Assembly (NCBI RefSeq): GCF_016859285.1
Contig: NC_053407.1
Span: 20,881,715-20,945,714 of the forward strand
Direction: 5' to 3'
Source of the DNA: Xiphias gladius
Lineage: Eukaryota; Chordata; Actinopteri; Istiophoriformes; Xiphiidae
DNA: 64,000 nt
The notes under the pieces are model-generated. The model did not search any database, was not told the DNA's origin, and saw nothing but the letters and a program-made list of their open reading frames with translations. Positions 42,401 through 56,564 of the stretch are shown here, piece by piece. Position 1 is the first letter of the stretch. Each line of letters begins with the position of its first letter. The position numbers were made by a program, and so were the translations under genes.

Positions 42401-45400
42401 TATTTCTAGAATTTGGAGGAAAAGGAAAAGTCTCAGGATGATACATGTTGGGCGAAAGGATCGATTTTCCTCATGCTCAACACCAGAAAATTTCTAGATT
42501 CTGTTTGAGTTGCAACTTTAAATTCTCTATATCAGCTTTTTGCACCAAACAGCTGCAGCCCCTCTTTTTCAGCTTTGCTTCTTGTACATACAAAGCAACA
42601 CACACATTCAGGATAGTTAATGCCACGTATGGCATACTAAAAGTAGACATAGAACTCAATACAGAAATGGTCTGTCTTTGAAACAAACATCAAGGTACAA
42701 ATTCCAGCCGTTTAAAGAAAAAAACAGCTGCAAGTTCAAAGGAACACTTCAAAATCTCACAGTGAAACTGGGGGGAATAGTGGAGGTTGGGATGAGACAG
42801 AAAGAGTGGTGAAGCATAAAAATGCACTGAGCGCTCTCTCAGAGAGTGTGGACAGCAGCCAGACTGGCGACAGCAGTGAGCCCATGATAACAGCGAGTAC
42901 CAGGAACCAGTGAGAACCTGTGGGGAAGTATTGGGAAGAGCTGCATCTCTTCTAACAGCTGCTGACTGGCCCCTGGGGCAGAGTAGAGCCGCTAGCTGCA
43001 GCCATATCCACCATCTCCCCACCTGCTACGCGTAACTTCACACGCATGGGGGACATCATTACTTTTTCCATTTCACTCCACGAGACTTCTCCTGTCAAAT
43101 CAAAAATTGACATGAAAAATAATAACTCAGGGCCACGGGCTGAACAACAGCAACACAACCAAAAGGTCATTTTGCTGATGAAAACTGGTCTTGCATTCAC
43201 ACAATCTATCAGTCATCAGCGGGTTTATTGCTATGTCTGCTTTCACGGCAGGGGTGGCTGAACCCTGAATTGAACTCAGCCTGGGCCAGTGGCAGAAAGT
43301 ATGTGCTTGTATGTATGCATGATGACACAACTCCCATTATTTATAGCTTCAGCATCTTTGTCACTCCAGAGGACAGGCCTCCTGATGAATAATGATGTTA
43401 ACACTCTGAAGACAGGCGGCGTAAAGGCACGGCTTTGGCTCCACCTCATACAAGCACATTCGAATGTAGCGTTAACAATCATGACTGAATGAAGGTTGTT
43501 CATTTTAATCACACAACAGCACACCCTCCCTCCCACTATCTCAGGGGGTTGCTATATTTAAGCACTTTTTCATTTCTTCTCCTTTTTTTTTTTGGTCTTG
43601 GCTGATGGCAAGGCAATTGCTTTGTGGGATGTCTGCCCTTGAAGAATCAGACAACAGAAGGAGATATTTATACATGATGTGGAGTGAGAGTGAGCTGTAT
43701 CAAACTCAGCACCTTCCTCTTTGACTGTCTTGTTTTAAGAAATCAAATGATAGTTTTTTTTTTTCTGCCTGGCTTCAATTTCCCTCCAAAACAGAAGTGA
43801 TGTTGATTTTGTACCTGTACTCTAAGATTAGCTGTCTGTCCTGGGGGACAGAGAAAGAGTTGGAACATTTGTCTACCATTTCTCCCATTCATTTGCCTGC
43901 TTTCTAATTGGACTTCTCCATCTGTTGAGGTCTACAAATTGTCTTCTGGGGATTCTACGGCTAAAACATCCTATCAAACACATAAATACATCAGGGACAG
44001 CCTTCTTGGAGCACTGCCATACCAGGCACCGAAAGAGTAGTTTGTGTATATGTGTGTGCGTTTGTGTGCGTGTGTATGTGTGGAAGTGTGATGTATAATC
44101 ATAGGTCCAGCAGCATACAGCCTGGAGATAAGTAGATAACTCTGATATAAAGCTGGCAGGATTGGCTACTGGGAAAATTAATCTATCTACCACACAGCAG
44201 ATCTGTCAGTGGCGAGTGACATACTTTAATAAGAATTATTTCACAAGATGACAATGTTGATGTGTGCCTGAAACACAGTGTCAGTAGTATTGACTATATG
44301 TCACATGCACATCTAATGAATGTTTCTCCTCTGCAGTCTCCAAAGATGTTGGGCAAACAGGCGAGATTTTTAAATTTTGAAAAATGGCAAAGTTTTGGGA
44401 TTCTCTTCCAATTCTCACTCGGAGTTGTAAATGATATGAGAAATTCTGTTCCTCACGCTTGTCACTCTTTACATCCCATTGACTGGGATTGAGCAGTGGG
44501 ACATGTGACAGTGTATTTGTGGTGATGATTACAGCCCATTAACTTTGATGGATGCCATTTCATAGAAAAGACGATGGGAGTTAGAGCAACAGTAGCGCAG
44601 CTTGTTTTCTGTCACCAGCATGTGTGCACAAAGTCATTGGGAAGAGCTCAGAGGAGTATACTGTAGCAAAGTCCAGGCAAAATTGATTTTTGGATCCAAA
44701 TGAGACCACTTCACCTTTGGAGGTAATTGAATGTCACATTAGAAAAAGTGTTGCCTGATCCCAAGATGCTCAGGCATGATTCCCCTGTGACCTCCAGAGG
44801 AAAGCAAGGACCAGAGCGTCCAACATCGCCACATCTGCAACCAGCATATATAACAGGAATGCAAATGGTGTGTGTGTGTCATGTATTATTCCCTGCATGT
44901 GAGAGTGAGTCTGCATGTGCAAGTAAATAAGCCTAAAGTGCATCTGAAATTGATTGCATTTCTCTGGCTTTTTTAATGCTAACTGTCTGGGTGGCTTTCT
45001 TTTCTGCTCAACATGCTTGCCTTCCTTTGCCTTCTGGCCTACGTTTGTGGCTCAGTCAAAATGAGACACACTCCTTTTGTCTTTGGCCGTTATGTAAAGA
45101 TCGGGCCATGGATGCCAGAAATCTACGTCTTAAGCTCCTCCACAGGGATTATGGACAATTGGCTAAGGGGAAAAATACAAATAATAATCAACTGTTTACG
45201 GTTTTCCCCTAATACCTTGAAAAAAAACCCTGAAAATCCCCACATGGAAATACAATCCTCAAGCAGGTGAGATACCCCTGTGTGGGACACCTGCAGAGAG
45301 ACACACAGGCAGGAAATCCCCTAGATGGGAGCTGAACCCACACTTCAATAACGCCTAGATAAACATATCAATCTACAGTAGCTATTATCTATCCCCTTCT

Positions 45401-45985
45401 GAATAAAGCTTTGAAATTGTTGCTGTTTTTAAGTCAACAAAATCCAATGAGTACAGCATCAGAAGGCATTGACAGGATAGGATTAGGATTTGTCATTTTG
45501 TGTTTTTTACTTTCAACTTTATTATGCTTACCTGATGTGACCTTGTTGGGCGTCAGCATAACCTACCACCTGGACTATGTATTCGCTACCTGCATGTGGC
45601 CTTGAAAAATATACCTACACTGAATACATAAAGAAAGTGTTTTGGAATTTCTACATTTTCACAACTATGGCTCGGGAAGATATGGCCAGTTCTACGATCG
45701 TTTACTTAAGCAAAAGTTGCAATACTTCAATGAGGAAATACTCTGTTACAACTGAAAGCTCTCCATTAAAGATTTTACTTAAGTAAAAGCACACAAGTAT
45801 TATCAGCAAGATGCACTGAAGCATCAAAAGTAAGGGAACCGATAACTCAGAACTCAGAAATTTCAGAGATTTGTATTAATATGTCTATTTTATCACTGGA
45901 TCGGAATTATTGATGCATTAATGTGTGAGCAGCATTTTAACATTGCTGTTTGTGTGGCGCTTATCTACATATTTATTTTTTTAAC

Positions 45986-46066
<81 letters not shown>

Positions 46067-49000
46067 CTATAACAGTGCATTATATTATATTTGTTGATAA
46101 TATGTTTTGTATGTAAAATCCGAACCTCCAAAGTAACTAACTATACTGTAGCTGTCACATAATTTCCCTCTGAAATGCAGTGGGGTAGATGTACAAAGCA
46201 TCATAACATGGAAAAACTCAAGTACCTTGAAATTATACTTCAGCACAATATTTGAGTAAGTGTACTGAGTTACTCTACCACAAAATCCTGCTAGATGACA
46301 GATACTGTAAGTAAATAACCACTGAAAATACAGAGAAGGATAATTCACTAACAAAATATCCTTGATATCCTTAAGCAGTAATATTCATTGCAAAAGCTTA
46401 CATCTTAGCATGCTAACAACTGCTAAATCATAATAAACACAAAGAACAGATGGGAATTTTGTTTGCAGGTATTTTGCAGGTAAACCAAAGTAAGACAAAT
46501 TAAATTTTTGAACTGATGATTGTGCTACATGAAAAATTGCAGTTCATCTCAATGGGGGCATGAATGTCTTTTCCAAATGTCATGGAAATCTGTCCAAAAG
46601 ATGCAGAGATATTTCACTAAAAAACACAAATGTCAGCCTAATGGTAGTGCTAGAGTAAAAGTCAAAGAATTACCAAAGTCTGTAAGGTTCATCCTGTAAG
46701 GACCATGAATATCAGTAGTGCAAAATGTCGTAGAAAGCTATACAACAGTTGTTGAGATATTTCAGCCTGGACCAAAGTTGTATACTGACTGACAAACATT
46801 TCCATCCAGGGAGCCATGACACTAAAGTGGCAAAAAAAAAAAAAAAAAACTACTGCTGCCAGCTCTTTATGCAGAAACCTGGAAAAATACTGCGTTCTTT
46901 TCTCTGCAGCATGATAAATTATACTGAAATACAGACAACAGACAGACAATGGCATGTGCTGCCTTCCACCTGTCATGTGACTACTCTGAATTTACAGTGG
47001 GTGGGTACAATAAAAGCATCATCACCATTGCCCTTTGTGAAGATTTAGTGCTCGGTTCTTGTTGAGAGTGTGCCAGCGAAATGTTGTTTTAACACTGTGG
47101 CAGTTTTTTAAGACTGCAGTTTGTGGTAATTCAGTTGCATCATATTGTTAAGTGTGATTGAAATTTTGACCACCTCTTGAACTCCTTTTTGATGCACACA
47201 GAAAAACAGACAACTTAAATGATATTGCAATTTTCACAAATTGGCAATTACTGGAGGGCTATTGTGCTGAAATGATCAGTTGAAGGTGTCTGAAGGTCTG
47301 AACTTGACGTAAAAAAATGGCACTATATGATCGCCACTTATTATGTCATCAATCCATCTGAGGGCGCATGAAGACAGTTAAAGAAGAGGGAAATATTAAG
47401 ACTGTGGTGCAGACACTGATACACCTGTACAAGAGCATTCATTTGAGGTGAAAGAGAAAAATATAGCCCCAGAGCACGTGGCCTGTTTAGTTTCTGTTTG
47501 ACCAAATGGCCTACATTAGGTGATATATTTAGCTATTTATAGAAGCTGGGGCAGGCAGGAAACAGCTGCCATGCGTCAGGGTGACAGGCTGACATCCCTC
47601 ATCTCAGCAGGACCTCCCTCCCAGGCAGACAGGAGGAAGCTCTTTATGCCTAAAGTGAAATGGGACATAGCCTCTTATCATTCATACTGCATACAGAAAC
47701 TAATAATCCGTGGAGCCCGTGGCAAAGACTCAACAATGAAACTGGGTTAACACTGGCTAGTTATGGGCAGCTGGATTCAAAGACACACTTGCGTGCTTTA
47801 CAGAGATATGTAGTCTGCTTTTACAGCGAATACTGTGAATTTCTTTGAAGTGGGATCAGTATTGATCACGAGGAGCTTTTATTGTGGCATCCTGGCACCT
47901 TAAACTGGCACAAGATTCTTCCGCTCTGACAAAAATGAGATGGTTCATGAACAGTGAAACAGAACTTTAAGCTGACAAACAGGCTGAATCAATATTCATG
48001 ACTTTGCCATGGAGCTGCTCACGTTCAGGTATTAAGAATGGGCAGCAAACCAAGTTTCAGTTTATGTGTTAGCATCAAAGTTTTACGATTCTCTCTGAAA
48101 CTGATGACAAGCCATGCCTTCTGTTTGTCTATGGTACATTAAAGTCTATATTGATTTAAATGCTCTCACAGGATACGAGACAGAAACTGGTGTTAACATT
48201 AGACATTATTATACAATGAAAGTGTGTCACCATGAAATGAATGTGTTCTCTACAGCATTTAAGGGTAGGATCTTTAAAAACTAGGGTAACTGTCAAGGTA
48301 ATGTATTTCTCTCATTTCATTCCAGTTAATGTTTTGCTGAGAGGCTTTAAAAAAAGCATGACTTTCTTTAAAAAACCTTATCTAAGGTGATATCCTTTTA
48401 CTCCTCAGTTGAGGTGTCAGGGAGGCAGAAGTTACATCACTCTTTGAGTTCTTTTCGGTTTCATTCTCACAGCAGACTGGTGATTGCTGTTAGCTGTAAT
48501 CTCTGAATCTCTACTGATCACAGATGTTGTCTTGTTAGCCGAGGGGCGTTTTGATAAAGAGACAAATGTCGGGGGGGGGGGCTACACTCTGGCATTATAA
48601 AAGCTGGCACCCTTTCAAGATATTGCGTTTGCTATGCTGTCCCATGCGCCCAAGAGAAATAATTGGTGCAAAGAGCAATACACCCATCCCAAACTCTTCA
48701 CAGTGACAGGAGGGACATTCATCACCTTCCTTGAAAATTTTTGATCCTACATCTGTGCTACAATGCTGGATTTCAGGGTCAGGAAGGGGCAAAGGCTGGC
48801 TTGTGTCTGGGAAATGGAGTATAATGAACACTAGTTTGATGTTTACCATAATGGCAGTAGCATCTAAACATAAAAGAACAACTGTTCCTCCCTAAACCAG
48901 CACTCATTTAATGCCAACATGGGGAGTACTGTAATATTCAGAAATTCAAAGCAGACTAAAAGTGTTACAGCTCTCCATGAAAACAAACCATAGCTGGTTC

Positions 49001-52000
49001 TTTGTATACTGATTAGTTCAGGAGTAACACAAAAGTAACAAGTGCAAGGCTAGTGACTTTCATTTGTTAAACACTACAATTTACTACAGTGACTTTTTGA
49101 CAATGCTAATGTGACCATGTGGGAAGTACTCATATCAATTAATTCCTCTGGTGTTTCAACACTATGTTGAGTTGATAATTCATTTTCTAGCCTTACAGTG
49201 AAACCCCGACCGTGAAAATTTGAACAAATTTGTGGTCTCAAATTTCTCTCCAAGGAAATTATTAATGGCTGTTCTTGAACTTGTAAAAATTGTTTGTGTA
49301 GTATGCAAAAATTTTGGATTGAATGTGATATCTGACTGAAATTAAAGGACATGAATTGACACAAGTAATATTGAAAAACCTTCATAATGTTGTCAAGATC
49401 CTTTCAGAATAAGAGGGTATTACAGTGGTGAGTTCAGTGCACTTCAGCCTAAAGGTCCAACAAGTCCTACAATTCAAATGATAAAATTATGTACATCCAT
49501 GGCCTCAAGGATGACACAAAGCAACATTTTCTGATATAACAGCAGGACAAAATCATCTCCCTGTGCCTTCCAAAACTGGAAAATCACAGTAGAAAAATGA
49601 ATCATGTTTATGATGTGACAACGCCATGATTAAGGTTTTGTTAGGTTTATGCACAAAAATGGTGCAAAATAGGTTTAGGGAAACGCGCTGGTTTGGGTTA
49701 GAGGGACTGCGTTTTTAAGGAACTATTGTGGTCATGCTTAAAAAAACACAACAACGCTGACAGTCGGTTTGAAATAGGAAATGAACAAAGTCTGATGTTT
49801 TGTTTACTCGTCTATCCACCCAAACCTCCTCCCTACATAGACCATTGCTCTTTAATAATGTCACCTGACTTCCTCCTTTGCTCCTGTCATAATCACTATG
49901 GCCACTAGAGGGTTTTATCACTTGAACGTAAACATACTGTTTGTTGTTTTTTTGGGAACTTGCTTAAACGACTGATGTCACAGTCATTCTTCTTGGGAGA
50001 ACAGTCTCAGATGACCACTGTCATGGTTGTACCGTAAATATGAAGCTACATTATTGGTTAGCTTAGCTTAGTTTAGCATGAAGAAAGGGGAAACAGCTAG
50101 CCTGGCTCAGTACAAAGGTTACAAAATCTGCCCACTATCCCCACTAAAGCTCACGAATTAACCCGATAAATTTTGTTTGTTAATCCATTGAAAAAAACAA
50201 AGTGTAAAAATGACCCATTGTGGTTTTACGGGATTTCTTGGCTGGATGCAGTGACAACAGGACTGAAGGAGGCAAAACAGAAGCAAATGAAGAAAAGAGT
50301 TCCACCATTTTGACAACACATGGGTGGCATTAAGAAAAAAAAAATGCTGCAAACAAATAGACCACAATCAAATGAAGAAAGATAATCACCAGTCTGACCT
50401 AACTAAACTGAAAATACAAAGGCAAATACAGAAGTTTTGCAAGTTGTACGCAACACAATAGGCATTAACAAAAGACACTAAACACTGAACTGAAGATTAC
50501 AGTAGACGTATAGTAAATATTTCCAATAATATTGGACATGATATCATGTTTAAACTAAGATAAACATTGTTAGTTCCTTTTCCAACATCAGCAACGAGTG
50601 ATCACCTTCAGCAAATCGCACATTCTTGTGTATTTGTCAGTATTTAGGAAACATCTGTTGTGTTGTGTCTCTGTATTTGCACAGGTATATATCTCTGTAT
50701 GCCACGTATGTATTGTCAAAGTGTTACCTACAGGACTGCCGACATTAAGTCATGTTTTGGGTTTCAATACTTGCATCAAAAGTATTGATACAAAAAACAA
50801 TGGAATGCATTAAAACTTTTCTTAATGCATAGACTCTTAGCTTCCCTGCAGTTGTTGTGTGCATGCACATGGCGGTCACTTTGTTAGTTCATAGAATTCA
50901 CAAAATACAGATGTTTGTTATTTACCTTTAAAACCTGTCTTGCAATTATACATAGTCTATGGCTAGACTGTGTATAATAAGAGTAATAAAAAAGAAATGA
51001 CCAATGTTTGGTGGTGATCAAAAAAATATTCATAAGCAGCCTTTTATTGATGATAATATTTACCTCATAAATCATGACACCTCACCTACATGATATTTCA
51101 TTACCGCCTGTAATAATAAAAGAATGATTATGAATCAGAATGATATTGGTGATTCTGTCCCTGGTACTAACGTTTTTCTTGTGTTTGCCTATTGTTTGTG
51201 TAATCGCCCACCTCTCGGATACCCCTTGTAAACAGCTAAAACAGCCTGCATCTTTTCAAGAGAGGCACAGTAATAAGAGTAATAGTAATAATAGGAATCA
51301 GTGTTTAGCACAATAAGCTCTACATATAGGCTGACAATCCTAAAATCTTGTATATTTCTTTGTAGAACATATTTATTGTGATCCTTTCATGATAATTACA
51401 TGGATCTAATGTTAAGCAAAGTGTAAACCAGAAGACTAAACTAAACAGAATCCACTTAGAATACTGTTGTACATTTCAACAAAGTGATGAGGAGGCATTA
51501 TGTGTGTCTGCATACCGATCTCCATGACCAGACAAGCCATTTTCATCTGTATGTTAATGCTGGTTATGTAAATAAGCCATGCAGCACTAGAGGAGGAGGT
51601 AGCCGTTGGGCTTGGGTTTATCATTTGCACACTACAATATTTGATCCACTGATCTCATGACATACACTTTACATCCAATATCTTTTACAACATATCAACT
51701 TTCAAGAAAGGACACAGTCACATAATAGGCAAAATCTCGTCATTTCATTCATTCACTCAGGCTTGGGTTATGGTTTTCTGGGCTGCTAGATTGGATGGAA
51801 GTGGAGCCAGTCAGAGAAAATGCTTTCTAACAACAATGAAATCGAGGTGATGTGTTTTCTCACATAACCCCTTATTTCCTAATGCAGTGATGCTGCATTC
51901 ATCCTGAGTAACTTTAATCTTGTTCTGGAAAATAAATTCCATTAATCTTAGATGTTGCTTACAAAACAAAGAAGAAGATGAAAATGCTGAGCAGTGGAAA

Positions 52001-52383
52001 AAACACTGATGCCATATTTTATGTCCTCACACTACGTTACCCAGGCCCAAGTGCAGAACATGCTAGTCTATTTCCCTGCTTAATGCAGCACATTCAAAGT
52101 GAATTAATGAAACCCCCCCCCGTGTGGAATGAGTGTTATTGGTGCTGCCTCGAAGACGGGTTGTCAAAGAAATCGAATCAAATGGAAGGACAGCCATTTT
52201 GTCCTTGCCATATAGATTATTTATCAATCTGACCATCCGCAGTGACGCATGCCTGCTTTTAGAGTCAGTTCACACACACAGTATCCGCACATCAACCTTC
52301 CAGCTGGCCATAATCTGTTTTTCAGTTCAGGGTTGACCGACCACAAATTCATTTTCTTTTTGACATTGTATTATTCAATACAA

Positions 52384-52429
<46 letters not shown>

Positions 52430-55400
52430 GCATTTATATATACTATCATTAAAATGTAATTCAAGGCACAAATGAAAGTCTTTGAAGTTTCTACATATTA
52501 CAGTACATAAATATGATGCAATAAATCTGTAATATATGAATGCCTATAAAATGTTAATCAATCATTCAACTCACACCTCCACAACACCCTTTTAAATCTC
52601 AAACTGCCAGTGGGAAATTGTTCCAGTGATGAAAACAAAGAGAATAAAGAACATGTAGGGGGCTTGCGTATTTTCAATTTAGCAGAAAAAAAAGAGGATC
52701 TCTGTTTTGTTTTGTTTTTCACAGATTCTGTCTTTCACAATGATCTTAATCTTCCCTGTAGAAGGCTGCGTGTTCCCACCCCTCACTCTCACTCCTCCAT
52801 TTCGCATTCATTGCATGGGAAGAAAGGAGCTCGCACAGAACACATTTCAGTGCCAGGTTCCCCTCATTAAGTCACCTGTCACTTCAGGACCATTATACCA
52901 GCCTCATATTAGCATCAGCTCTTCTCCCCAATAAAGCACCTGGAGGGGCACGGTGAGCTTACAGGCTAATGCCAGCCTACACATCTCACATCAGCAACTT
53001 CTGCTTTACGCAATGATAAATCACATCGCTCATAATGGATTGCTGATTTTCATAATGTGCATAACATACACGATGCCAAGTTGTGTAATGTATTCTACTG
53101 AACACAAAATTACACCAATTGCAGTACATAATCAAACGCACCAAATGTTCTTGCTGACTGTTGTGCTCAGTTGAAAAAAAAATAGTGAAAATCCTCTGCA
53201 TGGTAACTTATCCAGCCGCACCAATACTATATCATTAAGAATGCATTTTTTATCTCTTGGGTACAGATACGGTAAAAGGTCCTCCAGATTGTTCTTGTAC
53301 ATTTCAATTACATTTGACATGCAGTGAGGGGTTCGGACTTCAAAAAGCTTTGCTCTGCACCACATCGAACCATGAAGTTAATGCCTTACATTGTAGGCTT
53401 TGATTGCCATGGGGCTGAGGTGTCAAAACTGGCAAGCATGATAATGGTTATACTTCTGGAGGTTTATGGGCCCTACGGTGACCCTCGTGTCTGTTAACCT
53501 TGCTTCCTCCGTCTTATAAATCCTATCCTGAGAGGTTTATAGGACTCACTTGTCAAGCCTTTCCAGTCGTATTTGGTGGGTGGAGCTGTAGCACAGATGA
53601 ACGGCAAGGTGATAAATTCTGCATCTTTTGAGTAACTACAGTCACGTTTGTTGCACTGTGGGACAACGCACATAGTAAATGTCACAACAAATGAGTAATT
53701 AGCACAATCATTCTTCTCAGCATTATTCTGAGGCAGGAGCTGAAAGAAGCATATTGATATGAGGATTGGGAGTTAAGTGTGTTTATTCGCAAAGAACTTG
53801 TTCGTGTTAGAAGCTAAGGCCTTTTACGTCCATCAAAGGTAATGTCTGTGTCCAGAGGAACGTGTGTGCTTCTGCCAGACTAAAGCCTGTCCTCCCCTCT
53901 CCTCTTCCCTTGTGGGTTGCGCTTGACTTCCACTGTTTTCACAGCTGCTCTCAGCAATGCACTCCATTACACCTTAAATCACTTAAAAGATCTGAAGCAC
54001 CAAAAACTCCCACTGCAGCTAATTCACCCTGACTGTGTGGATCATCTAGAGAAAACAGGAGCAAGCAAACACTGCAACATCTGATTCCAGCTTAATGAAG
54101 TGCAATGCTATCTTTATATTGGAATCTATATCTGCCTTACATGGACTAAATTGAATCAAGTCACAAAATTATACTCTAAGACCTTGGTGCAGTTTTCATA
54201 GACAATGGGAAAAAATTGGATTGGATAACTCAGATAAAATTCTAATATTTTACACCCAGTTCCCCAGTTCTTGGAGATTTTGGCAGAAGCATTCTCACAG
54301 AGGCAGATTCCACTTTGTAGGGTGTCCGAAAGCAGCCACAGAGATTAGGCTCAATAAATAAGGAGGGATAAGTGGGTCTTGTCCTGTGTTTGGTGCCACA
54401 GAGCAGTAGACACACAGAGGCGTGACACACAGCTGCACAATGCTATTGATTCTCCCCTGGTCTCCAGGCACCCTTCCCTTTCATTCAGGCTGCCTGCCAA
54501 GTGCCTCTGAACAGGAGCCCCTGCTCTCCCAGTGTCTGCACGTCTGCTTAAGCACAATCAATGGGCCATCAGCAGGGGAGAGAACGCACACCACCGTCTT
54601 TACTTCCACAGGGTGTGAGTCAGGGAAATTGAAAATATATGTAGTGGAAAGGCATCATGATACCGTACAGGCATAAAGCATCATTGACTGTCAGAATGAA
54701 ATCAAATGCTTTCAAAGGCTTCAAATGGAGGTTCCAGCCATTAGTGCCACCGCTACTCTTTAAAGAGCTTATTTTCCAACAGATAAAAAGATTACCCCAT
54801 TCGTCTAAATAACTATTTGTTATTTGTGGATAATTTTTTCTGCATGCCGAGCTCTGAAACAAACTATGGGAATACCTAATTTCCCTCTGATCAGATAAGC
54901 ATTTGAAGGTTACTGGGGGATAGTACAACAACCGATATTTTCCTCACTCCAGTATATTCGGTAGACAATGACAACCACATTTCAATTCAATTCCACGGGG
55001 GTTGCATGAGATGTGTTTTTTAAAAGCACACCTGAAGACAATGATGGATCATGAGACGGAGCCGACTTTATCTTTCAGTGATGAGTATTCAGCCTCTCCG
55101 CCGGTGGTCCACTATGCAGCATTCTGCACCACTGCAAGACTTCAGTTCAGGTTGCAAATCGGTCAGCCGAGCTGTCATGGTTCACAATGGAGTGACAGAA
55201 ACGTCCCCATTACCAAGGACATTTCAGTTTTTGTTCTTGCACCCAAAACATCTTTTTCAAATCCATCTTAAGCACCACGGAGGGAATTCCTGGCTGAATG
55301 CAGCAATATCCCTGTTGTTCCACAAAGATAAATAATGCACCCACTTACACAACTCATCTTTCATTTATGCTTTGAATCTGAATGGAAATCATGGCCAATG

Positions 55401-56529
55401 CAGCATTACCTCTGAGGAGGCAGCCTCAATCATCGGATCGTGCATATCACTAATCATGCTCTCCTTGGTCATTTCGAGGGTGAGTGGTAGTCAGACCGGT
55501 ACTGAGTGATTTCAGGGGGAAGCTTTGTATGCAATTAAGAAAGACAGAAAATCCACTAACTCGGTGTCACCACAGCATGACACCAGATGTAGACAGGTTG
55601 GCGTAGTGACAGATATTTTGAAATAATAAACAACAACAATAATCACATATATTGTCTGCAGAAAAGAAGCGTAACCAGGTGCAGAGGGGCTGCACCAATG
55701 CAGACGTGAGGCCAGACAAAAACAGGAAGGATCAATATCAAATACATGAAAAGTCAAGCGTACAACTCGGCCTGTTTGCATTGCGTATTATGATCATTCC
55801 TGTGTAAGTTAACCCAAACATAACACAGAAAATGGCACATTTAAACTTTATATCCACAGAATTACGCCATGACACATCACGAGCGTATACTCCTACACAT
55901 GTGGCCGTATACACACACACATATACACACACCTATGGACACTTTGAAATTAAAAGACAACGTTGTTTCAGCAGGACCTCATTTTTTCTGGCGTCAGTGA
56001 AGAGGAGGGCGTGAGAACTAGCGCTGGCCGAGTGGCTGCGCACGACCCCACACGTGCAGCAGTGAGAAAAAGAAGCAACCACGATATTTTGACACACAAA
56101 TCAGGAAAAGTTTCGATGCCCGATTCCCATTGTTTAACTTGTAATGTCGCCGCACGCGTTTGGTCATTTGAACAGATGGCACCCAAATGGCAGCTGTTGG
56201 GTCCACGGACACAACTTTTCAGCACCTTGGAAAGCGCACCGCCCCCAGAAAGCCGAGCCGGGGTGAATAATGGTAATAATAACAACATTTGAATAACCCA
56301 CGCCCAGCAGCGGAGCGGTTGAGCGCGCTCATCGATTCAAATGAATTTGATGTAATCGTCTTTGCCGCGTTTAATTATTTTGCGCCACATCAGCACATGG
56401 AACCGCTGACGTTGTTGATGAGCATGAAATTAGCGTTCAGATGTTTACTACTGTACCTCGCTGAAAGGAAGAAAGAGGAGCCGAGAGAGAACGGATGAGA
56501 CAGAGGGGAGGCGGTGTGAGGAGGGGAAT

Positions 56530-56564
<35 letters not shown>

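Noticed and set aside
55963-56292. 109-residue plus-strand frame in the CpG-richer block of kcnd2 intron 1
   Set aside because: Open mainly because of GC content. No homology recognised and an opposing frame of similar length exists.
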